Shown here piece after piece: positions 26,488 to 36,347 of a stretch of 64,000 nt of DNA; position 1 is the first letter of the stretch; every line of letters starts with the position of its first letter. The notes beneath the pieces were generated by a model. The model made no database searches. It had not been told where the DNA came from and saw only the letters and a program-made list of their open reading frames with translations. Source of the stretch: Methanomassiliicoccales archaeon LGM-DZ1 (GTDB taxonomy: Archaea; Thermoplasmatota; Thermoplasmata; Methanomassiliicoccales; Methanomethylophilaceae); assembly GCA_030168595.1 (NCBI GenBank), contig CP115556.1, positions 620,001 to 684,000 of the forward strand, written 5' to 3'. The translations under genes were made by a program, and so were the position numbers.

Positions 26488-26780
26488 GTGTTTAATCAAA
26501 AACCTGTCTTCATGAGCAGAACTGATTCGCCGACAGGTCTTTGCAATCACATTCTGGTCTTTATTTTCTCTATGTCATGCTGTCAATCAAAGATTGACGT
26601 TTACGCTTGGATGAGATTCAGCTTTGATGCGTTTTACGTTTCCGCAGGATCCGCCACGATCCCGTTCTTTGAGAGAGGTGTTCGGAATGATTGAGAGCAA
26701 ATAACCACCGCATGTGCGCCGGCAGACGGCCCTCCGGGGGATCCGGAAGCATCGCGGCATCATGCTCCCGGAAGCCCGCA
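26488..26780. other. Gap between IS element and helicase gene
   Basis: AT-rich, with no gene that I can support. An open plus-strand frame crosses it from the IS end but has no family resemblance. It may hold remains of the interrupted locus. Confidence 0.35.
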
Positions 26781-29700
26781 TCACTCTTCCGGGAGCAGCC
26801 TCCCGTTCTTCTCGACTATCTTCCCGTCTTCCAATGCGATCTTGATCGCCAGGGTGAGGACCTCGGTGATCTTCGCGCCCCTGCGGCCGTATCCCAGCAC
26901 GCGGGCGGCCGCCTGGGCGGCCGTGTCCTGGGTCAGCGAGCCGTTTATCCTGACGGCGTCCTCTATGGCGTTCTCCAGCTCTATGAGGGGCACGCAGTCC
27001 ACCTGCCTGTTCAGTTCCGGATCGCCTGATACGCGGTAAGTCTTGAGGTCCTTCGCCGCGCCCTTCCCCCAATAGGTCACGAATCCCTGTTTGACATCAG
27101 GGATGAATATATTGCGGAGCCGGTACTGCAGCATATTCCTCTTTGCTTCGGACAGGCGTTTGATGCCCACCTTCCTGCAATAGAGCTTCACAAGGTAGGT
27201 CTCGTTTATGGGCGATTCCGCCTCGATTATCTCGGATGCGTATTTCCCTATGAAATCTACGTTCGATACCGCCAGATCTGGGCTCACGCCTTCCAGGATC
27301 GTTATGGCGGCCGGCACATATACGACCGAATTGGACAGCTCGGTCCCCGGTGCCTCCGGCTTTCCGGTCTCCTCCGGAGGAGCATCCTTCAGGCCGTAGT
27401 TGGGATCTATCTCCTGGGACTCTTCGCCCGCATCAGTTCTGTTCTCCCTCAGGTCCTTCAGCCTGCTCAGGATGTTCTCCAGCGCCTTCTGCTTGTTGAA
27501 GTACCAATCGACAGACCATACATGCATCAGGTTCCATCCCAACCCCCTGAGGACGTCGGCCCTGGCATACTCCCTGTCCCTGGTGTTCTCGGATGCCCTG
27601 TAGGACTCCCCGTCGCTGAGTATCCCGAGAATATAATCTGAGGGGTTGTCAGGATCGATGACGCCGATATCGACCTTGAACTGCGACGTGCCCACATTGT
27701 AATGGGAGCTGTACCCGTTATCCTTCAGGGTCTCCGCTATGTCGGTCAGGATCATGGTCCCCTCTGCGGCCGGGGCATCTGCCGAAGAATCCGGGAAGTG
27801 CCCGCGGTTCTCTGCGAACCTCAGGAACTCCCTCATGTCCCTGACCCCCTTGCTGGAGCTCGACGTGAGCGCGATGTCCGTGTATTTCATGGAGGTGAAC
27901 ACGATCATCTCCGACCTCGCGCGCGATACGGCGACGTTGAGCCTCCTCTGGCCCCCGTCCCTGTTGATGGGGCCGAAGTTCTGGTACACGTGCCCTTTGG
28001 AATCCGGCCCGTAACCGATCGAGAACAGGATCACGTCCCTTTCATCGCCCTGCACGGTCTCCAGGTTCTTGATGAACATCTCCTCCGGCATCATGTTCAG
28101 CCTGTCGAAGAGCTTGGAGTCCCTCTTGATCATGTCATCGAGCATATCCTGTATGCATGTCTGCTGGGAGATGCTGAACGCGATTATCCCGATGCTCTGC
28201 TTGACCAGCGTATCGTCCATAACCCGCCGGTACACCTCGTTGATGACAGCCTTGGCCTCGATGGGGTTGCATCTCTTCCCTCTCTCGTAGACCCCCGGTA
28301 CGAACCTCATGCCGACCTTCGTCTCCAGGTCGTTCGGCGACGGGAAAGTCAGCATCTTGCCGCCGTAGAACATCCTGTTGCTGAACGCGATCAGGCTCTC
28401 GTGCCTGCTGCGGTAATGCCATTCGAGATAGGTCTCCGGCATATTGAGCGCCAGGCAGTCATCGAGGAAACTGTCGACGTCGATCTGATCGTCGTCATCA
28501 TCGTCCGATTCGATCTTCTTCTGGAAGAACGAGGTCGGAGGGAGCTGCTTGCTGTCTCCGGCGATGACGGCGTTCTCCGCTCTTCCCAGAGCGCCTATCG
28601 CTTTGCTGGTCGTTATCTGGGACGATTCGTCGAATATGACGAGGTCGAACCTGGGATAGTCCATGGTGATGTACTGGGACACCGACTGCGGGCTCATCAG
28701 GAAGCAGGGGCAGAGCTTGGGGAGTATGTTGGGCACCTCGGACAGCAGGGTCCTGATGGACTTCCTTATCCTGGAGCTGTTCACGGCCTTGTTCAGGATG
28801 TAGGCCTCAGACCCGGATATGGAATCGTCCATGTTCTTGGGAACGTTCATGGCCAGTTTGTATTTCAGCGCGTTCCTGTTGAGCTGGGTATAGGTCTGGT
28901 CCAATTTCCGGAACTTCCTGATGAAGCCCTCGAAGGTGGACGAGCTGAACATCCTCAGCGCCTCCGATTCCTGGCGGACCGCTGTGATGAACGTCTTGTA
29001 GATCGACCTGTAGACCGAATCGACCAGGAGCTCCGGGTCGGTCCCGTTCCGGATCTCCGGCAGCACGGACTGCAGCCCGTACACAGATACTTTGCCGGCA
29101 TAATGGTTCCAGTTCGTCCAATCGAACAGCTTGGGCATCTGGGCCTCCAGCTTATCGCAGAACGGGAGGGAGACCGCCGGATCGGAAAGGTCCAGATCGG
29201 TGTCCAGGTACTCGGCGAGAGCGGAGGCCGAGGCGTTCATGGACTCCCGGGCGGATTTCAGCTGGGACAGTATGCCGCCGGCCGTGACCGCCAGTTCGCG
29301 GCACCTGCCGAGGTCCCGGGGATCGATGCCGTAATCCCTGATCGCAGACTGCGCCGCCGAGGCCATCCTCGACCTTTCCCTGAGCTTCTCCACCTCGGCC
29401 CCGACCCCGGGGCTGTCCCGGTATCCGGCAGGGACGGACGCGACCGCCAGCAGGCCCGGCCCGATGCGGCTTATCGCATCGGATGAGGAGGACAGCGAAT
29501 CGAAGGGGGTATCGGGGTTCCGGAGATACGGCGCGGCCGCCTTCATGAAGGCCTTCCTGGCCTTCCCTTTGCCGAAGAAACCGGCCCTGCCCACTGCAGA
29601 ATATTCCTGTGCCAGATTGTAACTCTCGTTGAACCTGAAGACATCGAGCTTCCAGAGATTGGCGACCTCTCCGATGTCCTGCCCAGCGCCCGATACGGCC

Positions 29701-32663
29701 GTGCAGAACCTCCTCGCTTCATCGAGCATCCTGACGGTCTCCGGCGAATCGATCATGAACCCGCGGGACACCGCCGACGAGATCTCCGCCTGGGCATCCC
29801 TCACAGACGCCTGGGTCCTATCGATGTCGGCAGGATTGAGATTGAAACCCAGGTCCGCATATGCGCGCAGGTCTCTCAGGACCGCCTCGGCCCTGTCCGA
29901 TATGGACCTCAGGCCGGATTCCACCGAGGACAGGTCGTTCTCCTTCGACATCCGGTCATCGATCGAGAGCATCGCGCCGATGAAGGAGTCGCGCCGGCGC
30001 TCGTCCGCCGTATCGATCGGAAGGCCCAGCGCTTTCAGCTGGTCCTCGAACCCGCGGTATGCCCGGACCTTGCCGCGGAGGTCCGCGATCATATCCTCCG
30101 TATCGCTTGCCACCGAGGCCGCTATGCATCCGGTCCTGACATGCTGCAGCGTATCGATGTCGGCATCCTGCACCAGGGAGAATGCCTGGTACGCATCGCG
30201 CACGGCATCCTCGATATCGGCGAGGTTGGATGCCTTGGGCTTGAGTCCGCCTTCGAGATCGACCCTCAGGTCCCTGACGCCCGGCACGTCATGAGCCTCG
30301 AACCTCGAGATCGCTTCATATGCCGACAGCCCGAAGGACCTCTCCTTGTGGAGCTCCGTCACATATGCATCGAGCTTCTTCTTCTGAGCGTCGATCTCGG
30401 ACAGCAGCTGATGGGCCTTCGGTTCGTCCAGGGGCTGGCATTTCGCCAGCGAGCTCTTCAGCTGGTCTATGACCTTCGATTTCTCGGTCTTGTTGGAATG
30501 CAGTTCCAGGCAGTGGTTGCCTATCCCGACCTCCTCGAGACGTTTCTGGACGACCTCGAGAGCCGCACGCTTCTCCGCGACGAAGAGGACCGTCTTGCCA
30601 TTGTAGAGGGCGTTCGATATGATGTTCGTGATGGTCTGCGATTTCCCGGTCCCGGGAGGGCCGTGCATGACGAAGGTCCTGCCTTCGCCCGCTGCCCTCA
30701 CGGCCTTGATCTGGGACCCGTCGGCCGAGACGGTGAGGCACAGCCCGTACGGGTCCGCGTCGGCATCCATCTCCTTATCGGACGGATAGGGGACTCCGGC
30801 GACGAGGGACCTGACCACCGGGTTCTTCTCGAAAACCGGCATGTTGCTGTCCAGGTCTTTCCACATGGCGAAATTGCTGAACGAGAACACTCCGACGGAT
30901 GCTCCCTGGAGGACATCCCACCCTTCTTTCCCCGCGATCTGCTGCCGCACGACCTGAAGGACCATGTCGACGTTCACCCCGCGGTCGTCCGCCGGGAGGG
31001 GGTCCATGTTGGGGAGATCTATGCCGTACTCCTGGCGCAGCTTCTCGGCCAGCGTCACGTTGAACACGGTCTCCTCGTCCAGTTTCTTGACGGAGAACGT
31101 CTGCTGCTTCTTCTTCATCTCGACCGGCAGCAGGATGAGGGGGGCGTAGCGCGGTACCCCGGTGCTCTTCCCTTCGTACCACCGCAGAACGCCCAGGGCG
31201 ATGAACAGGCAGTTGCAGCCGCTCTCATCCATCTCCTTGTTGGCGAGACGGTAGATGCTCCTGAGCGCCCGCTCCGTCTCGGTATCGGTCAGCGGGGTCC
31301 TGAGCTTCCTTCTGGCCAGCTCCTCGCCGAACGCCTGCTCGAAATTCCCTATGTAGTTCTCGGATTCGAAGGGCCTCTCGTTGAACAGGGCGGTCCCCTG
31401 CCATTCCTGGGGTTTGGGGTACAGCGTGTATTCGGAACCGTCGGCCAGCTCGTCCTCGAAATGCGCGATGTCCTTGACCAGCAGGGGAACTATCTTCGAG
31501 CCCTGCCTCATGTTGATCAGGTTGTTCTTGTTGGTGATGTCCAGGAGCTCCCTCTTCCACCTGTCCACCTTGGTCAGCGGCCTGTCCTCGGCCGCCGTGT
31601 AGACCTGTCCCAGGGACTGCGGCGCGGCCGTCCCCTGCCTGCCCTCGTCGCGCTCGATGATCCATTCCCCGTTGATGTTCTTCTTCACGGGAAGGGGCCT
31701 GACCGCGGTGCGGGCCTTGGCCACATCGACGGCGCAGATGAAGTTGTCCGCGTCCTCCAGCCTCATGAGGGCCTTCTGGCACGCTTCATCGAAGGGAACG
31801 GCCGCCGAATTGGTGAAACAGGTGCATTCCACGGCGCGGATCTCCTTGTTCCTGTACATGCGCGTGTAGCTCGCATTGTCCCAGTTGATGATGTCCGCGC
31901 TGAAATCGTCCACCAGCCAGAACCCTGCGAACGCATGGCCGTTGACGATGAAGATGATCGGGTTCAGCCCTATGGACTCGAGGGCCGCGGCGTACACGAC
32001 CGCCAGGTCTATGCATGTGCCCTCGTGCTTGGTCAGGACCTCGTCCGGGATGCGGATCCTCTGGCCAGACCTTTCGAACCCTGCCGGAGGATTGACGTAG
32101 TTGATGTTCTCCTTCTCCAGCGCCGCATAGACCGCGGCCGCCATCGTCAGCACCCTGTCGCGGTCCTCGGATTGGTATCCCTCCAGCGACCTGTCCTTGC
32201 CCCATTGTCCGAGGATGTCCGATGCCTTGGACCTGACATCGGCCAGGGAATCCGCATTGGGGGTGACGAATGACGCGACGGCCTCCGGCATGTCAATCCC
32301 CGCCCAGTAGTCGAAGGGCTGCACCGTGACGTCCCTGTCGGCGGAGCCGAGGATGTTCCCGTCCCTGTCCTCGGCGGTGAACCTGACCTTGCAGGTCGCG
32401 GCCTCGGTGATCGATGATATGTATCCGGGGTCCAGCTTCAGGCTGACGTTGGGCAGCGACAGGAGATCGACGGAAGCATTGGGCAGGAGGGCCTCGTACC
32501 GGCATTCGATATCGTCGAAGAACTTCGGATCGGAAGATATCCTGAACGTCACAGCGTCCTTGTAACCGTCATCGTTCACCGCCGAAGCCGTGAGCAATAC
32601 GTCCATCCGGTTCTGGTACTGAACATAGCTGACTTTTTCATTGAAGACCAATTCCAGTTTCAT
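26781..32663 (-). CDS. Giant transglutaminase-like / DUF4011 helicase / Vsr-like nuclease protein
   Basis: 1960 residues from ATG 32663 (MKLELVFNEK); the frame continues a little further upstream. In order: a beta-rich N terminus; a transglutaminase-like fold at about 205-260 with EGTCIDLAV, NGHAFAGF and INWDNAS as Cys-His-Asp; a DUF4011-type region; an SF1 helicase with Walker A GPPGTGKSQT (about 667), then a long coiled insert, Walker B LVIFDESSQ (about 1340) and GDSKQLPPT; a C-terminal Vsr/MTES_1575-like nuclease at about 1655-1720 (VDIGVIDP, WNLMHVWSVDW); and a DUF3320-like tail. Helicase-nuclease giants of this design occur in prokaryotic defence islands. It follows the PLD nuclease gene by seven bases, so the two are one operon. 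An anti-phage role is inferred. Confidence 0.75.
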   Translation of the reverse strand: MKLELVFNEKVSYVQYQNRMDVLLTASAVNDDGYKDAVTFRISSDPKFFDDIECRYEALLPNASVDLLSLPNVSLKLDPGYISSITEAATCKVRFTAEDRDGNILGSADRDVTVQPFDYWAGIDMPEAVASFVTPNADSLADVRSKASDILGQWGKDRSLEGYQSEDRDRVLTMAAAVYAALEKENINYVNPPAGFERSGQRIRIPDEVLTKHEGTCIDLAVVYAAALESIGLNPIIFIVNGHAFAGFWLVDDFSADIINWDNASYTRMYRNKEIRAVECTCFTNSAAVPFDEACQKALMRLEDADNFICAVDVAKARTAVRPLPVKKNINGEWIIERDEGRQGTAAPQSLGQVYTAAEDRPLTKVDRWKRELLDITNKNNLINMRQGSKIVPLLVKDIAHFEDELADGSEYTLYPKPQEWQGTALFNERPFESENYIGNFEQAFGEELARRKLRTPLTDTETERALRSIYRLANKEMDESGCNCLFIALGVLRWYEGKSTGVPRYAPLILLPVEMKKKQQTFSVKKLDEETVFNVTLAEKLRQEYGIDLPNMDPLPADDRGVNVDMVLQVVRQQIAGKEGWDVLQGASVGVFSFSNFAMWKDLDSNMPVFEKNPVVRSLVAGVPYPSDKEMDADADPYGLCLTVSADGSQIKAVRAAGEGRTFVMHGPPGTGKSQTITNIISNALYNGKTVLFVAEKRAALEVVQKRLEEVGIGNHCLELHSNKTEKSKVIDQLKSSLAKCQPLDEPKAHQLLSEIDAQKKKLDAYVTELHKERSFGLSAYEAISRFEAHDVPGVRDLRVDLEGGLKPKASNLADIEDAVRDAYQAFSLVQDADIDTLQHVRTGCIAASVASDTEDMIADLRGKVRAYRGFEDQLKALGLPIDTADERRRDSFIGAMLSIDDRMSKENDLSSVESGLRSISDRAEAVLRDLRAYADLGFNLNPADIDRTQASVRDAQAEISSAVSRGFMIDSPETVRMLDEARRFCTAVSGAGQDIGEVANLWKLDVFRFNESYNLAQEYSAVGRAGFFGKGKARKAFMKAAAPYLRNPDTPFDSLSSSSDAISRIGPGLLAVASVPAGYRDSPGVGAEVEKLRERSRMASAAQSAIRDYGIDPRDLGRCRELAVTAGGILSQLKSARESMNASASALAEYLDTDLDLSDPAVSLPFCDKLEAQMPKLFDWTNWNHYAGKVSVYGLQSVLPEIRNGTDPELLVDSVYRSIYKTFITAVRQESEALRMFSSSTFEGFIRKFRKLDQTYTQLNRNALKYKLAMNVPKNMDDSISGSEAYILNKAVNSSRIRKSIRTLLSEVPNILPKLCPCFLMSPQSVSQYITMDYPRFDLVIFDESSQITTSKAIGALGRAENAVIAGDSKQLPPTSFFQKKIESDDDDDDQIDVDSFLDDCLALNMPETYLEWHYRSRHESLIAFSNRMFYGGKMLTFPSPNDLETKVGMRFVPGVYERGKRCNPIEAKAVINEVYRRVMDDTLVKQSIGIIAFSISQQTCIQDMLDDMIKRDSKLFDRLNMMPEEMFIKNLETVQGDERDVILFSIGYGPDSKGHVYQNFGPINRDGGQRRLNVAVSRARSEMIVFTSMKYTDIALTSSSSKGVRDMREFLRFAENRGHFPDSSADAPAAEGTMILTDIAETLKDNGYSSHYNVGTSQFKVDIGVIDPDNPSDYILGILSDGESYRASENTRDREYARADVLRGLGWNLMHVWSVDWYFNKQKALENILSRLKDLRENRTDAGEESQEIDPNYGLKDAPPEETGKPEAPGTELSNSVVYVPAAITILEGVSPDLAVSNVDFIGKYASEIIEAESPINETYLVKLYCRKVGIKRLSEAKRNMLQYRLRNIFIPDVKQGFVTYWGKGAAKDLKTYRVSGDPELNRQVDCVPLIELENAIEDAVRINGSLTQDTAAQAAARVLGYGRRGAKITEVLTLAIKIALEDGKIVEKNGRLLPEE

Positions 32664-32670
32664 CATTCGA

Positions 32671-33438
32671 TCACGTTCCGCGGCGTTCGAGAGCAGATTC
32701 GATCTCTGCACGGTTCCTTTGGCTGACAGGCCTGACATTCTCTGAGTTCCAAAGCATCTCATAGCTCATGCGAAGCTCCCTGACGACTTCCGGAACGTCG
32801 CGTTCCAGGAGCTTCACGACCCATTCCTCCCCATCGGTAAGGGCCGTTTTCGATATGTTCGCGGACCCGACGAAGACGACGCTGTCCCCGTCAGGCCTGT
32901 TGAATATGAACGATTTGGCATGCAGACGGGTCGACTCTGCATTCAGTTCCATGCGCACTTCGGTGTTAGGAAGCCGGAACAGCTCGTTCAGGGCCTCGTA
33001 TTCGGTAGCGCCCATGTATGCTGTGGTGATGACCCTCAGCTTCCCGCGACGGCTGAAATCGGCCAGCCTGCCCAGCAGGAGGCTCAGGCCCGATTGTTTG
33101 ATGAACGACACGACGATATCAATGCTTTCCGCAGTCTCGATCTGCGCATTCAGCTCATCGGCCAGTATCGTAGGGGTGCTGTGCGTTATGGCCGCGCTCC
33201 TGTCCTCGATCTCTGCCTTTTCCTGATATTGGGGCATTCCGGCACAGGATTCCCAGCCCGGATTGGTCTTGCAGTATATGATTATCCGATGCTTCCTCAG
33301 AGATACGGCCTGCGGAAGCAGTTCCTTCGGCATGCAGTACGGACAGACCATCCCGTCTATCGTCTGTATGGTTCCGACGCGCTCATCGCAGATGATGCAG
33401 ACACTGCGGGCATCAGCAAACTTGTACGCGTTGAGCAT
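32671..33438 (-). CDS. Stand-alone PLD-type nuclease with zinc ribbon
   Basis: 255 residues. The N terminus holds CIICDERVG and CPYCMPKE cysteine pairs (zinc ribbon). Residues about 90-240 match the phospholipase-D-like module that normally sits at the front of DUF3427 helicases: VSFIKQSGL, RVITTAYMGATE, and the HxK motif LHAKSFIF with GSANIS after it. Here the helicase part is missing, and only one HKD motif is present, so it would act as a dimer. Its gene immediately precedes the giant helicase gene on the same strand, suggesting a two-protein nucleic-acid-targeting unit. Confidence 0.7.
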   Translation of the reverse strand: MLNAYKFADARSVCIICDERVGTIQTIDGMVCPYCMPKELLPQAVSLRKHRIIIYCKTNPGWESCAGMPQYQEKAEIEDRSAAITHSTPTILADELNAQIETAESIDIVVSFIKQSGLSLLLGRLADFSRRGKLRVITTAYMGATEYEALNELFRLPNTEVRMELNAESTRLHAKSFIFNRPDGDSVVFVGSANISKTALTDGEEWVVKLLERDVPEVVRELRMSYEMLWNSENVRPVSQRNRAEIESALERRGT

Positions 33439-34071
33439 ATGTCCCTAAAGGATAATTTACTATAAACAATAGGCACCGGGCCGGGATCCGCTACGCGGCG
33501 ACAGTGCCAGGATCGAACTTGGATCATACGGATCATTGTCCGAAATGAAGACAAGGTGCTTTCATGATCGGGAATCGAGAGAGGGGCTCGGTCCTTTTTG
33601 CTATCCGATCGGCAGCCGATACCGGAGTCAGAAATGCCTTGCAAAACGCACATCGGCTTGATTGCTACACCTTTTTTTTCAGTCTCTGGTTGACGGCAGA
33701 TGTTCGTGTCTGGGTCTTATTCGGTCTTGAATCCATTCCTAAGATTTCGGATTTTCTATTCCTAAGATTTCGGATTTTCTATTCCTAAGATTTCGGATTT
33801 TCTATTCCTAAGATTTCGGATTTTCTATTCCTAAGATTTCGGATTTTTCAACACGAAGATTTCGGAAGCGCAATGAACTCCACTCCCATATTGCACACTT
33901 GAATGAGCGCTTCATGACATCGTGAACGAGAGATCCATCGGATAATGATGAAACGTGCAGGCAGACACAGCGGATTTCTACAATCCAGAGTTGAAAAGAC
34001 AATCTTACGAAGTCAATCATCGGATCCGGCTTCATCTGAACTGATCGCTGTTCAGCTCATTCAAGGTGCTA
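33439..34071. other. Non-coding stretch with tandem repeats
   Basis: 633 bp without a convincing gene. The 5' part probably holds the promoter of the minus-strand PLD-helicase operon. The middle contains the 23-bp tandem array listed separately. Open frames running through the array owe their length to the repeat. Confidence 0.5.
33735..33848. repeat. Five tandem copies of a 23-bp unit
   Basis: Units begin at 33735, 33758, 33781, 33804 and 33827. Each starts ATTCCTAAGATTTCGG and ends ATTTTCT; the last unit is cut short and drifts into a degenerate copy (GAAGATTTCGG near 33855-33865). The four full copies are identical. There are no spacers, so it is a minisatellite or iteron-like array and not CRISPR. 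Confidence 0.9.
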
Positions 34072-34578
34072 TCAGTACATTTTTTTCTCGAACCGGAACA
34101 TCTCGAAATCATCATCTGGGTTATCAGGATCGCGATGGTTCGCGTTGAAGAATTCGGTTATTTTGAAACCGCACCTGTTCAGATAGAAATGGATGTTCCT
34201 TTTCTCGAAATAGGGAGTGCATGTCTCCCAGACCCTCACCTGAGGATATGCCTTCTCGATGCAGCACCATGCTTCGTACCCTATCCCTTTGCTGTGCTCC
34301 CCGGGCGAGACGAACAGGATATCCAGATCGCCTTTGTCTCCGGACACGTTCACTATGGCCCCTCCTACGGGCCTGCCGTCCAGCATGATCCTGTATGCGG
34401 TGCCGTGATCCAGGGACTCCTCGATGGTCTTCCTGGATATCGTCTCTCCGGGTTCTTCGAAATGACTGTCGCGGAGACCGAACTCCTCGGTTGCACCGTA
34501 TTTGAAAGCTTCCTGGTTGTCTTTTATGAACTGCTCGCGATCCGAATCCTTCAAAGGTTCAAGCGTAACTGAGGACAC
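34072..34578 (-). CDS. GNAT family N-acetyltransferase
   Basis: 168 residues with the GNAT core: GGAIVNVSGDKGDLDILFVS as beta 4, the acetyl-CoA loop HSKGIGYEAW (a GxGxxA-like form), and FYLNRCGFKITEFF at the C terminus. It transfers an acetyl group from acetyl-CoA to an unknown amine. It stands alone in the accessory island. Its substrate may be a small molecule, as usual for lone GNATs. Confidence 0.8.
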   Translation of the reverse strand: MSSVTLEPLKDSDREQFIKDNQEAFKYGATEEFGLRDSHFEEPGETISRKTIEESLDHGTAYRIMLDGRPVGGAIVNVSGDKGDLDILFVSPGEHSKGIGYEAWCCIEKAYPQVRVWETCTPYFEKRNIHFYLNRCGFKITEFFNANHRDPDNPDDDFEMFRFEKKMY

Positions 34579-34981
34579 GGCATTTCATGAAAATCTGCGG
34601 GTATATGAGCGATTGCATCCGAGTCTCATCGATGCCATAGATTGACACAAGACGTCGATATTCACGGACGAAAACCATGAACCCTTATCCGAAATTGAAT
34701 TCAGAGTTCGTGCATGAAATATGATATGTCTGAATCTGTTGATATGCGGATTCCCTGGCATTTTCCTGTCCTCGATATTAAAATCGTAACACTATACTTG
34801 CCTATACGTGGACTCCTCTGATATCAGGCACGATGAAGTGCCAGACACAGTCGAACAGCATATGATAAAAAAATTCTCTCCGTCGGAAAAATCCTATTGA
34901 TTCTCTATTGGTTACTTTTAGAGGGAATAATAAAGGAACAATAAAAGGAATAATAAAGGAACAATAAATTACACTTTATCA
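34579..34981. other. AT-rich intergenic region before the AlbA_2 gene
   Basis: No gene seen. The last 60 bases hold two adjacent 23-bp A-rich units at 34924-34968 directly ahead of ATG 34982. One of them is part of the exact 26-bp repeat that recurs after the gene. Confidence 0.5.
34921..34968. repeat. 26-bp direct repeat, upstream copy (plus tandem half)
   Basis: The 26-bp sequence beginning GAGGGAATAATAAAGG at 34921-34946 recurs exactly at 36348-36373. Here it is followed by a second copy of its last 23 bases (34947-34968). A CCTATTGATTC block lies 17 bases ahead of it (34893-34903) and recurs near the downstream copy. Confidence 0.85.
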
Positions 34982-36316
34982 ATGGACACCGAAGGAAAAA
35001 TCTCTGAAAATCTCGGCATGGAAGACGAGTTCAGAGAATTCAAGGAGAGCACTACAGAACTGGAAAAGGGACTTGCTTCTCTGACCGCGATGCTCAATAA
35101 GAACGGCCGCGGAACAGTATACTTCGGAGTAAACGATAAAGGCGAAATCATTGGCCAAGACGTCGGCAGGAACACCCTGAAGAGCATATCTCAGGCAATA
35201 AACAATATGGTCGATCCTCCAATCATCGCAAAGGTGGAGGTCAACTCGTCTAATGACGGAAAGAAATACATATCCGTCTCTGCAAAAGGCACAGACAGGC
35301 CGTATGCCTGCCGCGGATCAATATTCATCCGTTCAGGAGAGGAAGACCGTAAGGTGCCGATGTCCGAGCTCAGAAAGATGTTCATGAGTTCTGGAGATAA
35401 TTTGATCCAGACAACATCCAGCAATCAGGAGCTGAGCTTCAGAGAACTCTGTGACCTGCTGAACGAAAACGGCTTGCATGCCAAAGATGATGAAAATCTG
35501 CACAAAAGCCTCGAACTCCTGAACTCTGAAGGGAAATATAACCAGCAGGGCCAGCTCCTTTCCGATCAGAACCCTGCTGTTCTGGCAGTCGTCATCTTCA
35601 GAGGAAAAGACAGAACTTTCATGTCAATGAGGAAGGAATTCTCCGGGCATTCCCTGCTTTTGGAGGTTCGGGATGTCATCGGATATGTGGAATCCCTGAA
35701 CGAGACATTCGTGGATATCCGGCCTGAGGGACGCATCGAACAGAAATTATTCAGCATGACGGCATTCAGGGAAGCTTGGATCAATGCTTGCGTGCATAAT
35801 TACTGGGTTAACATGATACCTCCTGCGGTCCACATATTCGATGACAGAATGGAGATCATATCCTACGGCGGAAAGCCGTACTGGCTGAGCGATGATGAAT
35901 TCTATTCCGGCAGGAGCATGCCTGTCAACGAATCTCTCATGCGCATATTCATCTCGACGCGTATGTCAGAGCATACCGGCCACGGAATCCCTGTCATAAT
36001 AAGCCATTACGGCAAAGATTCCATCCATCTGTCCAATTCCGGGATCGTGGTAACACTGGAATTCACCAGAGAGCGTGCCGCAGCATCCTTCAGGTCTGAA
36101 ATGCCCACTCTCACCGAGAACGAGAAAAGAATCCTCGATACACTGAGGCTCCATCCTGATTACACACTGACGAAGATCGCCTCATTATCAGGCATGAGCA
36201 GATCGTACGTCGGAAAAACTGTCTCCAAGATGAAGAAGATGGGATTGGTCGAACGCATCGGTTCCAATAAATCAGGTTCCTGGGCTGTTAAAGACCGAAT
36301 TGACAGGAAAAGATGA
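34982..36316 (+). CDS. AlbA_2 (Schlafen-type) DNA-binding protein with ATPase-like and winged-helix domains
   Basis: 444 residues. N-terminal AlbA_2 domain (EFKESTTELEKGL to about 130, with VYFGVNDKGEIIG). A middle part resembles the HATPase_c_4 region of these RecG-like regulators (FREAWINACVHNYW, MEIISYGGKPYW, and a GHGIPVI segment). It ends with a winged helix (LTKIASLSGMSRSYVGKTVS, about 395-415). Members are putative transcription regulators, some linked to defence or stress. ATG 34982 directly follows A-rich repeats. A 26-bp repeat on both sides suggests an autoregulatory site or a mobile cassette. Confidence 0.75.
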   Translation: MDTEGKISENLGMEDEFREFKESTTELEKGLASLTAMLNKNGRGTVYFGVNDKGEIIGQDVGRNTLKSISQAINNMVDPPIIAKVEVNSSNDGKKYISVSAKGTDRPYACRGSIFIRSGEEDRKVPMSELRKMFMSSGDNLIQTTSSNQELSFRELCDLLNENGLHAKDDENLHKSLELLNSEGKYNQQGQLLSDQNPAVLAVVIFRGKDRTFMSMRKEFSGHSLLLEVRDVIGYVESLNETFVDIRPEGRIEQKLFSMTAFREAWINACVHNYWVNMIPPAVHIFDDRMEIISYGGKPYWLSDDEFYSGRSMPVNESLMRIFISTRMSEHTGHGIPVIISHYGKDSIHLSNSGIVVTLEFTRERAAASFRSEMPTLTENEKRILDTLRLHPDYTLTKIASLSGMSRSYVGKTVSKMKKMGLVERIGSNKSGSWAVKDRIDRKR

Positions 36317-36347
36317 ACCTAGATCGATTCCCTATTGATTCCCTTCC

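Noticed and set aside
26452-26694. A plus-strand ORF crossing the IS right end as the rest of the RloB-like protein
   Set aside because: It starts inside the IS repeat and shows no resemblance to RloB, and its low-complexity composition looks non-coding.
33500-33540. A tRNA-like T-arm segment (GATCGAAC)
   Set aside because: The flanking arms do not pair, and no acceptor or anticodon stem can be drawn.
33735-33848. Tandem repeats as a CRISPR array
   Set aside because: The units are contiguous with no unique spacers, and no cas genes are nearby.
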